Below are positions 12,201 through 22,205 of a DNA stretch of 64,000 nucleotides, in pieces. The stretch is from Cryptococcus deneoformans JEC21 (Eukaryota; Basidiomycota; Tremellomycetes; Tremellales; Cryptococcaceae), in contig NC_006680.1 of NCBI RefSeq assembly GCF_000091045.1, positions 786,001 to 850,000 of the forward strand, read 5' to 3'. Position numbers and translations under genes: made by a program. The notes under the pieces were generated by a model. It worked only from the letters and a program-made list of their open reading frames with translations, searched no databases and had not been told where the DNA came from. Numbering within the stretch: position 1 is the stretch's first letter; each line of letters starts with the position of its first letter.

Positions 12201-12491
12201 ACCATCGCCCCGTTTGCAGAAGTCTCCATATCAGGAGCACAGCGCGGTTTGACTCCGTTAATTGTCGGTGTAGTTGAGACAGGCGAGTCTCTAATTTGGA
12301 GTCTTGAAGATGTAATGTTCGGAGATGGGAGAGTCTTGCTGGGAATGGGCCTCGCCGCTCTTGGTGTGGTTTTGTTTAGCCAGAGACAGCCTAGTCTGGA
12401 CGTGCCAAAGACTGACTACGCGTCTAGTACTGTTCAAGCAATGTATTTCTTGGGTGCCTTGTTGATCGGAATGTTTGTATGGAATGCCTAG
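9204..12491 (+). CDS. 1095-residue multi-span protein with giant Lys/Glu/Asp-rich segment
   Basis: One uninterrupted ORF from ATG 9204. Residues 1-190 are acidic and Pro/Tyr-rich (repeated EYLP/EYIP-like steps). A membrane span lies at ~192-213 (FTLLLIILFAI), then ~565 residues of almost pure Lys/Glu/Asp/Ser/Gly with repeated short KKDDKKA/KKEDK-type units, then a second span at ~782-801 (ILIGLLLLLPLLAM). The C-terminal third has four more hydrophobic segments (~940-959, 976-995, ~1043-1060, 1079-1095). The charged segment includes a 30-residue (90-bp) tandem duplication at 10801-10980. No enzyme domain is recognised. The long GC-poor purine-rich track creates a false antisense ORF. This is unusual in an intron-dense genome. 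Function is unknown. Confidence 0.7.
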   Translation: MEPYPSYEEGLPSEYLSPEYIDPLYIPTPEYLPSDEYPPPARYDIPMDYGHPEGYQPPFQPVYQFVPQGYKDSDALDGIIIDDHWIDPNIDDEDDVWSEESWIPYSSHAVPNLRDSAVSPTSQSGNQQVVIAPLTNWYPTPSDLRQHYCDLHQSECLHQQMPVETNSTERSNTTLEDDLTQGTDLKHIDWSGVGLAFTLLLIILFAIHASWSGDDEEEGENKGKDSPGSRSHSKDKNESSKKKGETKKEQKESRSDKDNEKKEAGRKNGDEKDNDKDKKKSSSRISSKNDAAEGNDDKGSLKGKGEGEKKKDGSSSKSKKPNDDKKSSEKSDKVDGDKKSDPKKDDKAEGLEKKDVKKKSSSSDDKKEDKRGSGGEKKEERNKKEERNKEDENKASRGEKKEDKNSNSREKKDDKKAAGDKKEDKKATGEKKDEKKAAGASRNKDDKKSATGEKRDEKRAVGAEKKDDKKVAAADKDDKKAAGGNRKDDKEATGAEKKAAGAEKKDDKKAGDTKAERKVEKKEVEGERKKDDKKVGEKKHDEKVAEGDKKNDKSQSGRKKHDEKVGEKKHDEKVAGGDKKDDESQSGRKKPSSGDKEGGDKRLDHKKTDKKNNEEKDDKKAGEKKSGSKEGDKKPGDKKGDKKAENRNEEAGKKPANEKEAVNKPGEKKEMDKNPKDNKEMDEKLAGDKKNDGKSEKKGKGSVLEERGGEGKGDKKESKKSGNDKRKHEKKYEEDKEREGTKEEGKKDKSEQKDDPKKDGKGSLTSGSSKTKNEKDDERSWFSSHILIGLLLLLPLLAMTGRSRMPIIYDPAANRPSILTGSGLGDILASPVMAASKGLKRATTSPRASSSGARWVVNEQPEPKAHIHINNVNSQGNGNPINIREPSSEPAVEITVEESSLAAEQLLNRPHSPPVLEEERIWEPINFRFTGPANPDRLWNMIFACFIVALPLIVDQVMDYPERRYSQPDYLPPASQLILLSASFLICAVIGDWHFGWSSTIAPFAEVSISGAQRGLTPLIVGVVETGESLIWSLEDVMFGDGRVLLGMGLAALGVVLFSQRQPSLDVPKTDYASSTVQAMYFLGALLIGMFVWNA
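10801..10980 (+). repeat. 90-bp tandem duplication inside the charged segment
   Basis: Two consecutive 90-bp units (10801-10890 and 10891-10980) start with agaaagtaggagag and encode VGEKKHDEKVA-type 30-residue repeats. They differ at only a few bases. The in-frame unit length suggests recent expansion tolerated by the protein. Shorter 18-bp repeats (aaggaggaaaggaataag) occur at ~10334-10370. Confidence 0.85.
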
Positions 12492-13364
12492 TCGTATCCG
12501 AAGTGGTGAGTACTTTGTACGAGGTCATATATGTTTATCACGCACTAATCACCCATCTTATTCTCTTGCAATATAAGATGCTGTAAAGCCTATCAGAATC
12601 TTGCTAGAAGTGCTACTGATGAGTGCGGGACGTCCACTGATATGAATGTTATGACTCGTTCCCAACAAGGTCCGGTCTTGAAGACGAGATGGAAAGCCGT
12701 AGTTTATTAAGCAATGAAGTATGTGTATGATATGCTCCTTGACACTTGTCCGTCGGTGGATGGTATAGGGCGGAAGTATTTATGCTTGGGAAGATCAGGC
12801 AAGCTTATATACTAGTGAGTTATGTTTATGTAGAAGGGTTGTGCAAGGTAAGACGAGAGCGAGCAATGGGAGCTCGAGGACCTTTCCCAAAGTAACTTAT
12901 GAAATACTGATCTTCAAGGGAAAGGAAATCAAGATCGCGGAGGACGGACCTGCAAGTATTGTGGAAACTGTAAAAAGATGACGACTATGATGGAGGGAGT
13001 GGAAAAGCAGGATGACCGCTTGAAAATTGTCAGCTGGCTCAAGTCAGTCCTTTGCCAATTTTGCAGATAGGGAATGTAGTATGTTTTGTTAATCGTGCCG
13101 GTAGCAACTCGTGCCATGAGTTTCTGTGGCTGCAAAGTAATGCTGGAAACCTTAGGAAAGCACATGTATAATCCAATAATAAAGATATGTTTGACCTCTT
13201 CAGCGCATAATAGATGTACCAGTTGCATATACATCAGATGTACCATGAGCTTTCTGATTATTACAAGACCCGATAATCGTTTCACCGCTAAAGTATACAC
13301 CAAGATACTCAAAACCCTATCTCAATAACCCTCCAGACAAATAATTAGATAACCTATAAATCCT
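12492..13364. other. Convergent 3' spacer
   Basis: 3' flanks of the plus-strand 1095-residue gene and the minus-strand sugar transporter. Short frames on both strands have no domain signal and no splice support. No gene is seen. Confidence 0.45.
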
Positions 13365-15493
13365 TTAAACCCTTTCCTTTTCCTTTTCGTCAAAGTGCTC
13401 CAGGTGCTCAGCTCCATGCTTCTCCTCCTCGTCGAGTGTTCGGCCTTCGAGCTCGACTGCTCGTCTCGCAATCTCGGCCTCTCGTTCCTCCTTGGTGACG
13501 GAACCAAAGATGACGTCCATAGACTCCAAAGAGACACCTGATGTCTCGGGAAGGAACATGGCGAGACAGAACGAAATTATATTGATAGCAGCGAAAAAGA
13601 AGAACTAATCGCACTGTCAGCTCTTGAGATAAATCATAAAACAGTAATTGCTACTTACGATCCCACCCTTAGGCATGTGAATGACCATGAGAGGGGTAGC
13701 CTTGGTAACAGCAAAGTTCCAGAGCCATTGGGTGGCGGCGGCAGTCATGAGACCATAATGACGTGTGCGGTTGTTGAAGACTATTCAAGCTCAAGTCAGA
13801 CGCCTGTTTATACTGTAAATGCTACAATCACTCACTCTCAGAACAGATAACCCATGGAAGAGGACCAACAGAGAAGCACTGTGATGTAGGTTAGTAGCGT
13901 TTGACAAATTGACAGCTTATTGCTCACGTAAGGGATGACGAAAAGGTAAATCATGACAGCTGGATTATGTCAGTATTTTTTTATTAAAATTATTAGAATC
14001 TTATGAAACTCACCCATAGCGATGGAAGCAGCGGAAGTAGTAGTGGCGTTTTTGTCAGGAAGGTGGGTGTTGAAGATGGCACCGATGATCCAAAGGAACA
14101 AGGACATAAGGCTGACACCCAAGAGCAAAGGCTTCTTCCTGCCGAATCTCTCAATACCGAAGGCGATGAAAGTACCGGTGGCAATAATCTTGACGATACC
14201 GTAGATACCACTGGCGAGCAATCCAGACTTGCTACCTCTGATACCTATTATAGAGTTAGTCAGCGTGATTCGCCTGCTTACATGGAAGTGTTAAGACATA
14301 CCGATAGACTGGAAAATAATGGGAGCATAGTAAGAAATAGAGTTCTGACCACTCCATTGCTGAAGGGTGAAGACAACGAAAGCGATGATGAATCGGATGG
14401 GGTTACCCTTGGCAAAAACTTCCCTCCAAGAGGCGCCCTTGGTAGCCTCCTCCTCCTCCCTGATAGCAGCGGCGATTTCAGCATATTCAAGCTGAACAGA
14501 CTGGTCGGTGACGGGAAGCTTCCTAATCCAAGCGAGGTTGGCAAGTGCTCTTTCGTCCTTGTGCTTGGTTGCGAGCCATCGAGGGGATTCTTTGAGGAGA
14601 GGCAAGAGCATGACCATGATACCAACAGGGACGAGCTGGAAGCCGATGGGGATTCGCCACACAATGTTCCCTCGGTTTTGGTCCATGAAGCTGTGGAACA
14701 TCAGCAAAATCAACAAGCGTTTCCATCTAAAACAAGACACGTACGTTACACCATAATTAATCCAGTAGGAGAAGGCAACGCCGATGACGACAATAACCTG
14801 GAACATACCAGTGATTCGGCCACGAATTTCCTTAGGCGCAATCTCACCTGTGCTATCGTTAGCTTCTGCGACCACAGGCAATGCTAAAATCACTTACTGG
14901 CATAGGTAGGGCAGACAGCTGACATGAGACCTACTCCGAAACCCGAAGTGAATCGTCCTCCGTATACCCATGACAGCTGAGAGCTGGCCGCAGTTTGGAA
15001 GCAGGCACCGATGATGAAGATCCAGCATCCAACTGATAACACATTAGCTCCAAACCAACTGTACCCTGGAGATTCATAAATTAAATTAACTTACCCATAA
15101 GAGAGTACTTTCGACCCAACCAGTCGTTGACCCAAGCGGCAATAATGGCACCGAAGAAGGCTCCGCCTTGTAGGATAGCAACAATGTTACCCTGCAAATC
15201 CGCAATTTCGTCACTGGTTCCAGTGATGTTAAAAGATGTGGCAAAAGAAGAAAGAGCGATGACGCCTCCACCAAGACCAGTATCGTAACCGAAAAGGAAG
15301 ATACCTAGGAAGCCTACACTAGCGAGCAGATACGCTCGAGAGTGGGCATGCCATGGTCGTCGCTCCGAATCAGATGTGGGAACCATGGAGGCCTCCATTG
15401 CTTCCTGGCGAAGGCGCTTAGATCTGTGATAATGTGGCTGTCAAAACTTGGCCAATGTGGAGTAACTCCGGTTACTCACCCAAAACCGACCAT
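13365..15493 (-). CDS. MFS sugar transporter (sugar porter family)
   Basis: Predicted plasma-membrane proton-linked sugar or quinate-type transporter with about 12 spans. The start is ATG 15493: a 14-nt first exon (15480-15493, MVGFG) joins in phase to an exon starting at 15423. Family motifs are in order: NDWLGRK (loop 2), R(I)TGMFQ after EIAPKEIRGR, KESPRWL (after span 6), LQQWSGQN (span 7), FGRKKPLLLG (loop 8), GPLPWVICSE (span 10) and LPETSGVSLE after the last span. The cytoplasmic tail is acidic/Lys-rich and ends EKEKERV. Multiple ~50-nt introns interrupt it. Family assignment is secure; the substrate cannot be told from sequence. Confidence 0.92.
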
Positions 15494-17325
15494 CTTGAAG
15501 AAGAGTGATCTATTACTGAGTCCGCGTTAAAATTGAAGTTGGTCAAGTAAGACTCAGGTGGGTAATACTCCGTATCAAGAGGCGAAAGCGTTTGAGTATG
15601 AAATCCACTGATTGGCTTGATCTGCTTTTGCTTCTCTTAACCTCTCATGTATATATAGCATTCCCAGGACCCATAGCGTCAGTTAGCCGCCCATAATAAT
15701 AAGGAGTCGTCCGTCACACATGACATTCAACGGGCCGTCGGTGACTGTCGGTCCGAAAAATTGGAGCGTCTCCTGATAAAAAAACTCAAATCAAAGTATT
15801 TGATTGCCACCTTGATAAATCAAACAAGGCGGGGAAAGGATTAAGCAGCGGTCGACGAAGAGAAGGCCGAAACATCGAAGCCAAAAAGGTTTAGAAATTC
15901 AATTCGCCGCCGCAAAACATGCAAGGGCCCCAGCCCCACCCTGAAGGTTCCCCAGGGGGTATTTGGGAGACCCCAATTGATTGCAGATGTCATGTGCCTT
16001 GTTCGCTATGTGCCAAACCATCTTCCGGGCAAAATGGAAGGTGATATGATTGCCAAAAAGGGCACAAACAGAAATAAGGAACGCTCGTTTCTGCCTGCGG
16101 TCCGCTGCCGTATGCATACGCTCTCAACTCTGATCGTTGATCTCTCTCATCTTCTTCCCCTTTGTGCCTTGGATAATTGTATCATCACTCCCGGCCCGAG
16201 ATCATGACAGATGGCGGGCGGACGCTCTTGGAAGAGAAAGGAGGAAGAAGACACTGGCCCCGTCCCTACTATTGTTCATTGCTGACGCTGCGCAATTCGT
16301 TCCTTGCTTTTGTTGTGTCTGGAATTTCCAACTGATTTTCCGGGCTGAGCCTGTGGAACCGGAATATGCGCAGATACCCGCCCATGTGGCATGTGGTTTG
16401 CTTAAATTAGAGTACTTGGCAGGAGGGGACCACCAGGAACGCCTGGGACCCGTGCCGCGTTTGCGAAAGCTGCCGGCGGTCCGCTCCTGCGAGATAATAT
16501 AGAAGTTCAATACAGAAACTTGGCCTCGTGACCTGCCTCTTGATCGAGTATTTATTATCTGTATCGTAAAGAGGATTTTGGGGCATGATATCCCTTTTTA
16601 CAAACTTATGCTGGGTACCTTACAACTTATTGGGCCACACCCCCTTTTATTGGTCCAATTCTAGAAATCGCGTATAGACATAAATCAAACAAGTACAACA
16701 TTTCGTACCGGGATAAGCGGCCGTATGAATAGTGTAATAACTGCCTCTGCCATCAAGAGATTAAATAGGAGCCGGACCGGAAACCGGAAAAGAGATAAGC
16801 AATTAGAAGTGAATAGTAGGCAATGAACAGTGATCAGTAAGCAGTGGGCAGTGAGCAGCTAGCAATGCGCAGTGAGCAACTAGCAATGTGCAGATGATGA
16901 CCTAGGGTCTCGGCAGCACGTCTCCGGTGGTCTTTTGTTTGTTGACATGGTTGGCAGTTTTTACATCTTTGAAATGACAAATGGAAATGGGAAATAAAAA
17001 ATGGCAAATGGAAACGATGAAAAGTTAGTTCAACGAAGAAACATGAGAAGATTGTACGTGTAACTCATGGGAATCCTTCTCTCGAATCACGAAATAACGC
17101 TCATACGTACTTCTGTACAATGGGTGAACTGTTATCCCGGGTGCGACAGCTGGTTCATGAGATAACACTTCTGACCTAATCGGCCACCTTGGCGTGTTAA
17201 TGAGTTGGAAGATGAAGGGGGGGTTACTACGCGGTGAAAAAGCTTATGAATTGGGAAGGCCACTCTGAATCTTTCCCCCTAACCCTTTAGCCCTCTTTTC
17301 GCGGTTACGAATCAGGCGAGATAAA
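15494..17325. other. Long intergenic region upstream of the transporter
   Basis: About 1.8 kb with no supported gene. Frames at ~15.9-16.5 kb are short and their predicted peptides show no domain. It contains the 21-bp tandem repeat at 16848-16893. A long 5' regulatory region would suit a sugar-regulated transporter, but no specific operator was identified. Confidence 0.4.
16848..16893 (+). repeat. 21-bp imperfect tandem repeat (2.2 copies)
   Basis: Units gcagtgagca(g/a)ctagcaatg(c/t) at 16848-16868 and 16869-16889, followed by the first 4 bases of a third. A degenerate copy precedes at ~16812-16847 (caatgaacagtgatcag, gcagtgg). It lies in intergenic DNA. It may be a minisatellite; no protein-binding site is implied by sequence alone. 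Confidence 0.75.
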
Positions 17326-17727
17326 TCATAAGGCAAAGGGCACTCCTGCAAATGTCGTAGCAGTCCCCAAATCGGTTCCATATATCCTCAAACTCTCTTC
17401 AGTAGGCATTAATATTTTCAGGGCCCATCGTAAGCAACCAATCAGCCCATGCCCTTGCGTACGCTCCACAGATGACAATAGCTGACCATGTCGATACAGG
17501 CCCCATTGGTCAGGATCAGCAGACCGTTGGAAGTCACGTCGAGCTTGGCTGAATATTTGCCGCGACTGAGCATCGAATGCTCGGATTGTAGCCAAGTCGT
17601 CGACGGAGATATCGCTTTCGGCTAAGGGAAATAATGGTTGAGGAGTGTATGGAGGCGGGAGAGGGCCATTACGTTGGATCTGTGTGCATTGGGGAGGAGG
17701 TATGTCCACGGAGAATTGAGGAGTCAT
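17326..17727 (-). CDS. Hypothetical 133-residue protein
   Basis: Single-exon ORF with ATG at 17727. Composition changes from a Pro-rich N-terminus (PPPYTPQPLFPL) to a more globular-looking C-terminal part (ADPDQWGLYRHGQLLSS ... RWALKILMPTEESLRIYG). No known domain is recognised. It sits isolated in a 3.4-kb gap between the sugar transporter and the KIN1 kinase. It could be a real small gene or the remnant of a longer one. No splice extension was found. Confidence 0.35.
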   Translation of the reverse strand: MTPQFSVDIPPPQCTQIQRNGPLPPPYTPQPLFPLAESDISVDDLATIRAFDAQSRQIFSQARRDFQRSADPDQWGLYRHGQLLSSVERTQGHGLIGCLRWALKILMPTEESLRIYGTDLGTATTFAGVPFAL

Positions 17728-18970
17728 GCTGAATAATTCAAATACTTTCTATTTGTGGGTTATTGGTGAAGAGCGTGGAATTTGACCGTTGGGAGTATTT
17801 TGTGTTGGCTACAGAATTTCAATACTGAAGAGCCAGAAGCCTTTTTGCTCATTTAGTACGTGAAACACATCAGAGGGTCAACAAAAGTGGTCATGTCAGT
17901 TGTCAGAAACAAGTGTCGGAGTAGGGAAAGAAATCAGCGAAAAGTCTCGTAGGCGGACCTTCAAATAGGAAATGTCGATCCTTTGCCTACGTAGTGAGAC
18001 AAAGGTGAGGTAGGTCAGTATATATTATTATGATTCTACTCAAACACTGAAGAAGGGGCTACACAATGTTTCGCCCCGCTCGCATATTTCATCTGCCCAC
18101 CCCCCTCATCACAACCACGTACCATATCGTTGGCGGAAACCTGATCGCCATACACGTCTCCCGGTTGCGACTAAAACGGGAGTAATCATCATCTCCGTGT
18201 CAGCAATCAGTGTTGTTCTCGCCTCTCAACAGAATTTTCACCTTACATTGTCAATCCTGTCGCACACAAACGCCGAAGAAGAAAATCAGAAGGACAGTCT
18301 TCTAACCAAAGGAGTGACACCCATATCCGTAATTGTCATCAATCTGTCTTATCTATGAATCCTTTCATTGGGCGGCGGAGGGAGATACCGGAGTCGCGTG
18401 TCGGGTCGCTGGTGTGCAGCGCAGACGTCGGAGGAATGCATAATGCGTGGACATCCATTCTGTTTGTAGAAAAGATGGACTAAATACGGATGCCACACTC
18501 GGTGCGGCTTGAATCGCCGCGGATGTGTTGACAGGCGCGTAGCTGATTGTTGGTAGGAGTGCGATGTCAGTGGCACAGCGGCTGGCAGTGACGATTTCAG
18601 CCTGTCTCTAATTCGATCTACTTGATCAACAGCCATCAGCTTCCTTGCCTAATAGACACATCATCTTTCTCCCGCCACCCAATCCAGATGGTCATAGCCC
18701 CTCTCCACATCCCACAGGCGCATAACAACCCATCTGTCTGGATCTAGCTCCAAGCTCAGCGCACCGCCCTAGCATCCTCTAAGTAAATACCTTGGGTCGG
18801 CCTCGCCACGCTTCAAGCTCTTTCCGCATTCTACATCCTGCTATCCTCCTACAGTCTTCTTCCCGGCAGAGGAACTCTCCGGATATTCCATCCTAGACAG
18901 TCAATTTCTGGTTCATTCGCGTCACAGCAACATCATCATATTATTTAGACGTCAACATTATCCCGTGATA
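17728..18970. promoter_or_regulatory. KIN1 upstream region
   Basis: 1.2 kb of pyrimidine-rich sequence with no supported gene. The last ~300 bp (C/T-rich, cctcct/cttcc runs) looks like a fungal promoter and leader for the kinase starting at 18971. A minus-strand frame at 18349-18636 is considered spurious. Confidence 0.4.
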
Positions 18971-21900
18971 ATGACTTCCTTCAATCCTGCTCCTGCGCAG
19001 ATACAAGCTGCTCAAGACCATACCTATGGAAGCATGCCCACACCTACTTATATGGGAATGGTTGATACTGGCGCACAGTGGGACTATGTGGGACGCAGAG
19101 GAAGCAGTAGAAGGTGAGCAGCAATTTGTCGCGGATTGCGAAGGGCAATGCTGCGTCTTACATCATACATCTTGGACTCTGGAAACCATGCTGATGTTAT
19201 ACCCATATTGCAGTCGAGAACCATCCGCTTCTCCTCAGCGAGCAGCAACGGAATCTGGCATTCCTCGAACTTCGACCCATGCAGCGAGCGCTTCCGCGAG
19301 TTCATCCTACGCTCCCGTCGCTGGCGCATCTGGTCAAGCGTCTTCCGCTCCTCACGAACCCACGATAAGAGAAGAAGCCACAGCAGTTGTTGACAGAAGT
19401 ATGCGGGCTCATCAGCAAACCACCGGACCAAGCAATGGAAACGGGAACTCCCAACCAAAGAAGTCCAAGGTCAGGATGGTGGGAGATTGGCAGCTGAACA
19501 AGACCCTGGGGGCGGGAAGTATGGGTAAAGTGAAGCTGGCGACCAACATTGTGACAAAAGAGAAGGTCGGCATGAAAGTGTTAATCCGGATACCTCATGG
19601 CTAATCATTGTTATAGTGTGCTGTGAAAATTATTCCTCGGTATACCGACGCGAACAGGAAGGAAGAAACAACAAGAACGCCGGAAGAAGTTGAGAAACAG
19701 CGGTTGAAGGACGAATCTAAGGAGATTCGAACAATTCGGGAAGCACACATCTCCCTTCTCCTCCATCATCCATATATCTGCGGCATGCGGGAATTTATCT
19801 CTCACCAGAACCATCATTACATGGTATTTGAGTTCATCGACGGCGGTCAGATGCTTGATTATATTATTTCTCATGGTCGACTTCGAGAGCGCGCGGCGAG
19901 GAAATTCGCTAGGCAAATTGGATCAGCACTAAACTACTGTCATCAAAACTCTATCGTCCATCGAGACCTAAAGATCGAAAATATTTTGATATCAAAGAAT
20001 GGAAACATCAAGCTCATCGACTTCGGCCTTTCCAACTTGTACTCTCCGTCACGTCATCTCTCAACATTCTGCGGTTCATTATATTTTGCCGCGCCAGAGT
20101 TATTGAACGCCAGACCCTACACAGGTCCGGAAGTTGACGTTTGGTCATTCGGTATCGTCATCTACGTCCTGGTGTGCGGAAAGGTACCGTTCGATGATCA
20201 GTCAATGCCAGCTTTGCACGCAAAGATTAAACGTGGTGTTGTAGAGTATCCGAGTTGGTTGAGTGCTGAGGTTAAATCTCTGCTGAGTCGTATGTTAGTC
20301 ACTAATCCAGCGGAAAGGGCGACTTTGGCAGAAGTGCTCAGCCATCCGTTCATGACAAAGGGTTATGACGGTCCCCCCGACTCTTTTCTCATCCGACGCG
20401 AGCTGCTTCGCGCCGAAGAGATTGATATGAACGTCGTTGAAGCGATGGAAGGCTTTACTTTTGGTGATGCCAACACCATCTACCGTAACCTTCATAGCAT
20501 CCTCACCTCTGAAGACTATCTTCACTGTGTTGCTACTTTTGAAGCCCATCGGGAGAAGTTACGCACTTCTAGTCCTGGTGTCTCAACGAACGATCCTAGT
20601 GACTCACCGAAGAAGAAGAGGTTCAGCGGCTTCGACCTAAAGAAGCGGTTATTCAAAGAGGACAAGAAGGTCGAAGAGGCACCATTCAAGGAGAAAGTCA
20701 GAGATCCGACCAAGGGTTATGATCCGCTCATTTCAATCTATTTTTTGGCGAGGGAAAAGATCGAAAGAGAGAGAGTGTTTGGTCCTGGTTTCTTTGCCTC
20801 ATCGCAATTGTCGTTGGATACATTTAATACCAGTCAAGGTTACGGTATGGCAGTTCCCAATCTTCCACCACCCGCGTCAACACACGTCATGGGTCACGAT
20901 TCTTCACGAGGTCCCGACTTTGCCTCTGAGCCCCGACCACGGTCCGACGATGTCCCCAACCCTGTCATGGCCCACCCTTCAGCAGACCGAGAACAGTCCA
21001 AACTCGCCGACATTCCTTCTGCCGTCCACCGCCGGCAACCTTCCCTCAGCCAGCCACCGTTACCCAGCAGTATGCCAGCTGCAGTAGAAAGGTCTGCCGA
21101 CGAGGGTTTGACGAAAAAGTTCAGTATGCTGGGGCGCGGGCCTCGACCGCCCTCTGCCGGTCCTGCAGGACCGTCTCGCTCAGCCTCTACTAAACGTGAG
21201 AGCATGACTGCTTCACCTTCCATGCCTATACAAGAGCACCGACGTGCGACCACTGTCGTCCACAGCGACAAATCCAAACAAGAAAGGCGGGTATCAGTCG
21301 GCAGCTTTACCAACTCTGTCAGCAAAGCAAGCGGCTTGGCGAGGCGTGCATCCCAGCGCGATCGACCCCCTGCGACACCTCCCGATTCTCGATGGTTGAA
21401 CGCACCAGCAGAAGCAGAGGAATATCACCAGGTTGAGACTTCGGTTCGGCCGTCGTCTACTCCCCGCGAACCCGAGCCGGATACTGCCAACGAACCTCAA
21501 AGCTACGATGATGTCAAACCAAGTTACCTCAAGGGTATCTTCTCTGTCTCCACCACTTCTACCAAACCAGCCAACGTGCTTATCCGAGATATCGCCATGG
21601 TGTTGGACAGGATAGGCATCAAGCACCGCCCGATCAAGGGCGGTTTTGAGTGTGTCCATATGCCAAGTATAGACCTTGCGAGTGTGGTGAATGGTGACGA
21701 GGCGAGTACTAGTTTGTCGAACGTCCCCTCTCACGCTTCTGGTGCAAGGCGGAAACAGAGCTTGAGACGAAAGGGCAGTAAGGTCAATATGAATGGCATA
21801 AGTAGCAATGGTGCTGGAAGTAGGGCAACGAGTCCGGGACCGCATAGAGTCTTGACTGGCAATTCAAGCGGTACGGTCAGCGGTGGCGATGTTGCTCATT

Positions 21901-22205
21901 TGTCGGTGCCATCAGGCAAGAACCGACATCATGTCGGAACTGTGGAGGAAGACGAGGTGGATGCGTGGGCTTTGGCGCAAAGTGGAGGAGCTGGAAGCAG
22001 TTTAATTGTCCGATTCGAGATCTTTGTGGTCAAAGTGAGTCTAGATCGATGTTGTTCGGAGATGGTTAGGATTGAGTGCTGACAAAGAATGAAAATTTAG
22101 GTCCCTGTTCTTCCACTTCACGGAATACAGTTCAGAAGAGTGGGAGGTGATGGATGGCAGTATCAAATGTTGGCCAAGGCGATCCTTCGCGAAATGAGAT
22201 TATAG
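18971..22205 (+). CDS. KIN1: Serine/threonine protein kinase, KIN1/MARK-PAR1 family
   Basis: Four exons fit exactly in phase (18971-19113, 19214-19565, 19617-22034, 22101-22205) and give 1005 residues. The N-terminus is Ser/Pro-rich. The kinase domain has the P-loop LGAGSMGKVKLA, the VAIK-type lysine in CAVKIIPR, HRDLKIEN, DFGLSN and FAAPELL. An insertion of charged residues lies between the VAIK strand and the C-helix, as in fungal Kin1/Kin2. A long disordered Ser/Pro/Arg region follows, then a C-terminal KA1-type domain split by the last intron (RFEIFVVKVPVLPLHGIQFRR ... LREMRL). Family members act at the plasma membrane in polarity and secretion. In Cryptococcus neoformans a KIN1 homologue has been linked to virulence. 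All catalytic residues are present. Confidence 0.95.

Noticed and set aside
14003..14887. 294-codon plus-strand ORF
   Set aside because: Antisense to the sugar-transporter exons, which carry all family motifs.
15977..16510. Several 76-121 codon frames on both strands
   Set aside because: Mutually overlapping, no domain, no splice support and intergenic composition.
18349..18636. 95-codon minus-strand ORF upstream of KIN1
   Set aside because: Lies in promoter-like DNA, no recognisable features.
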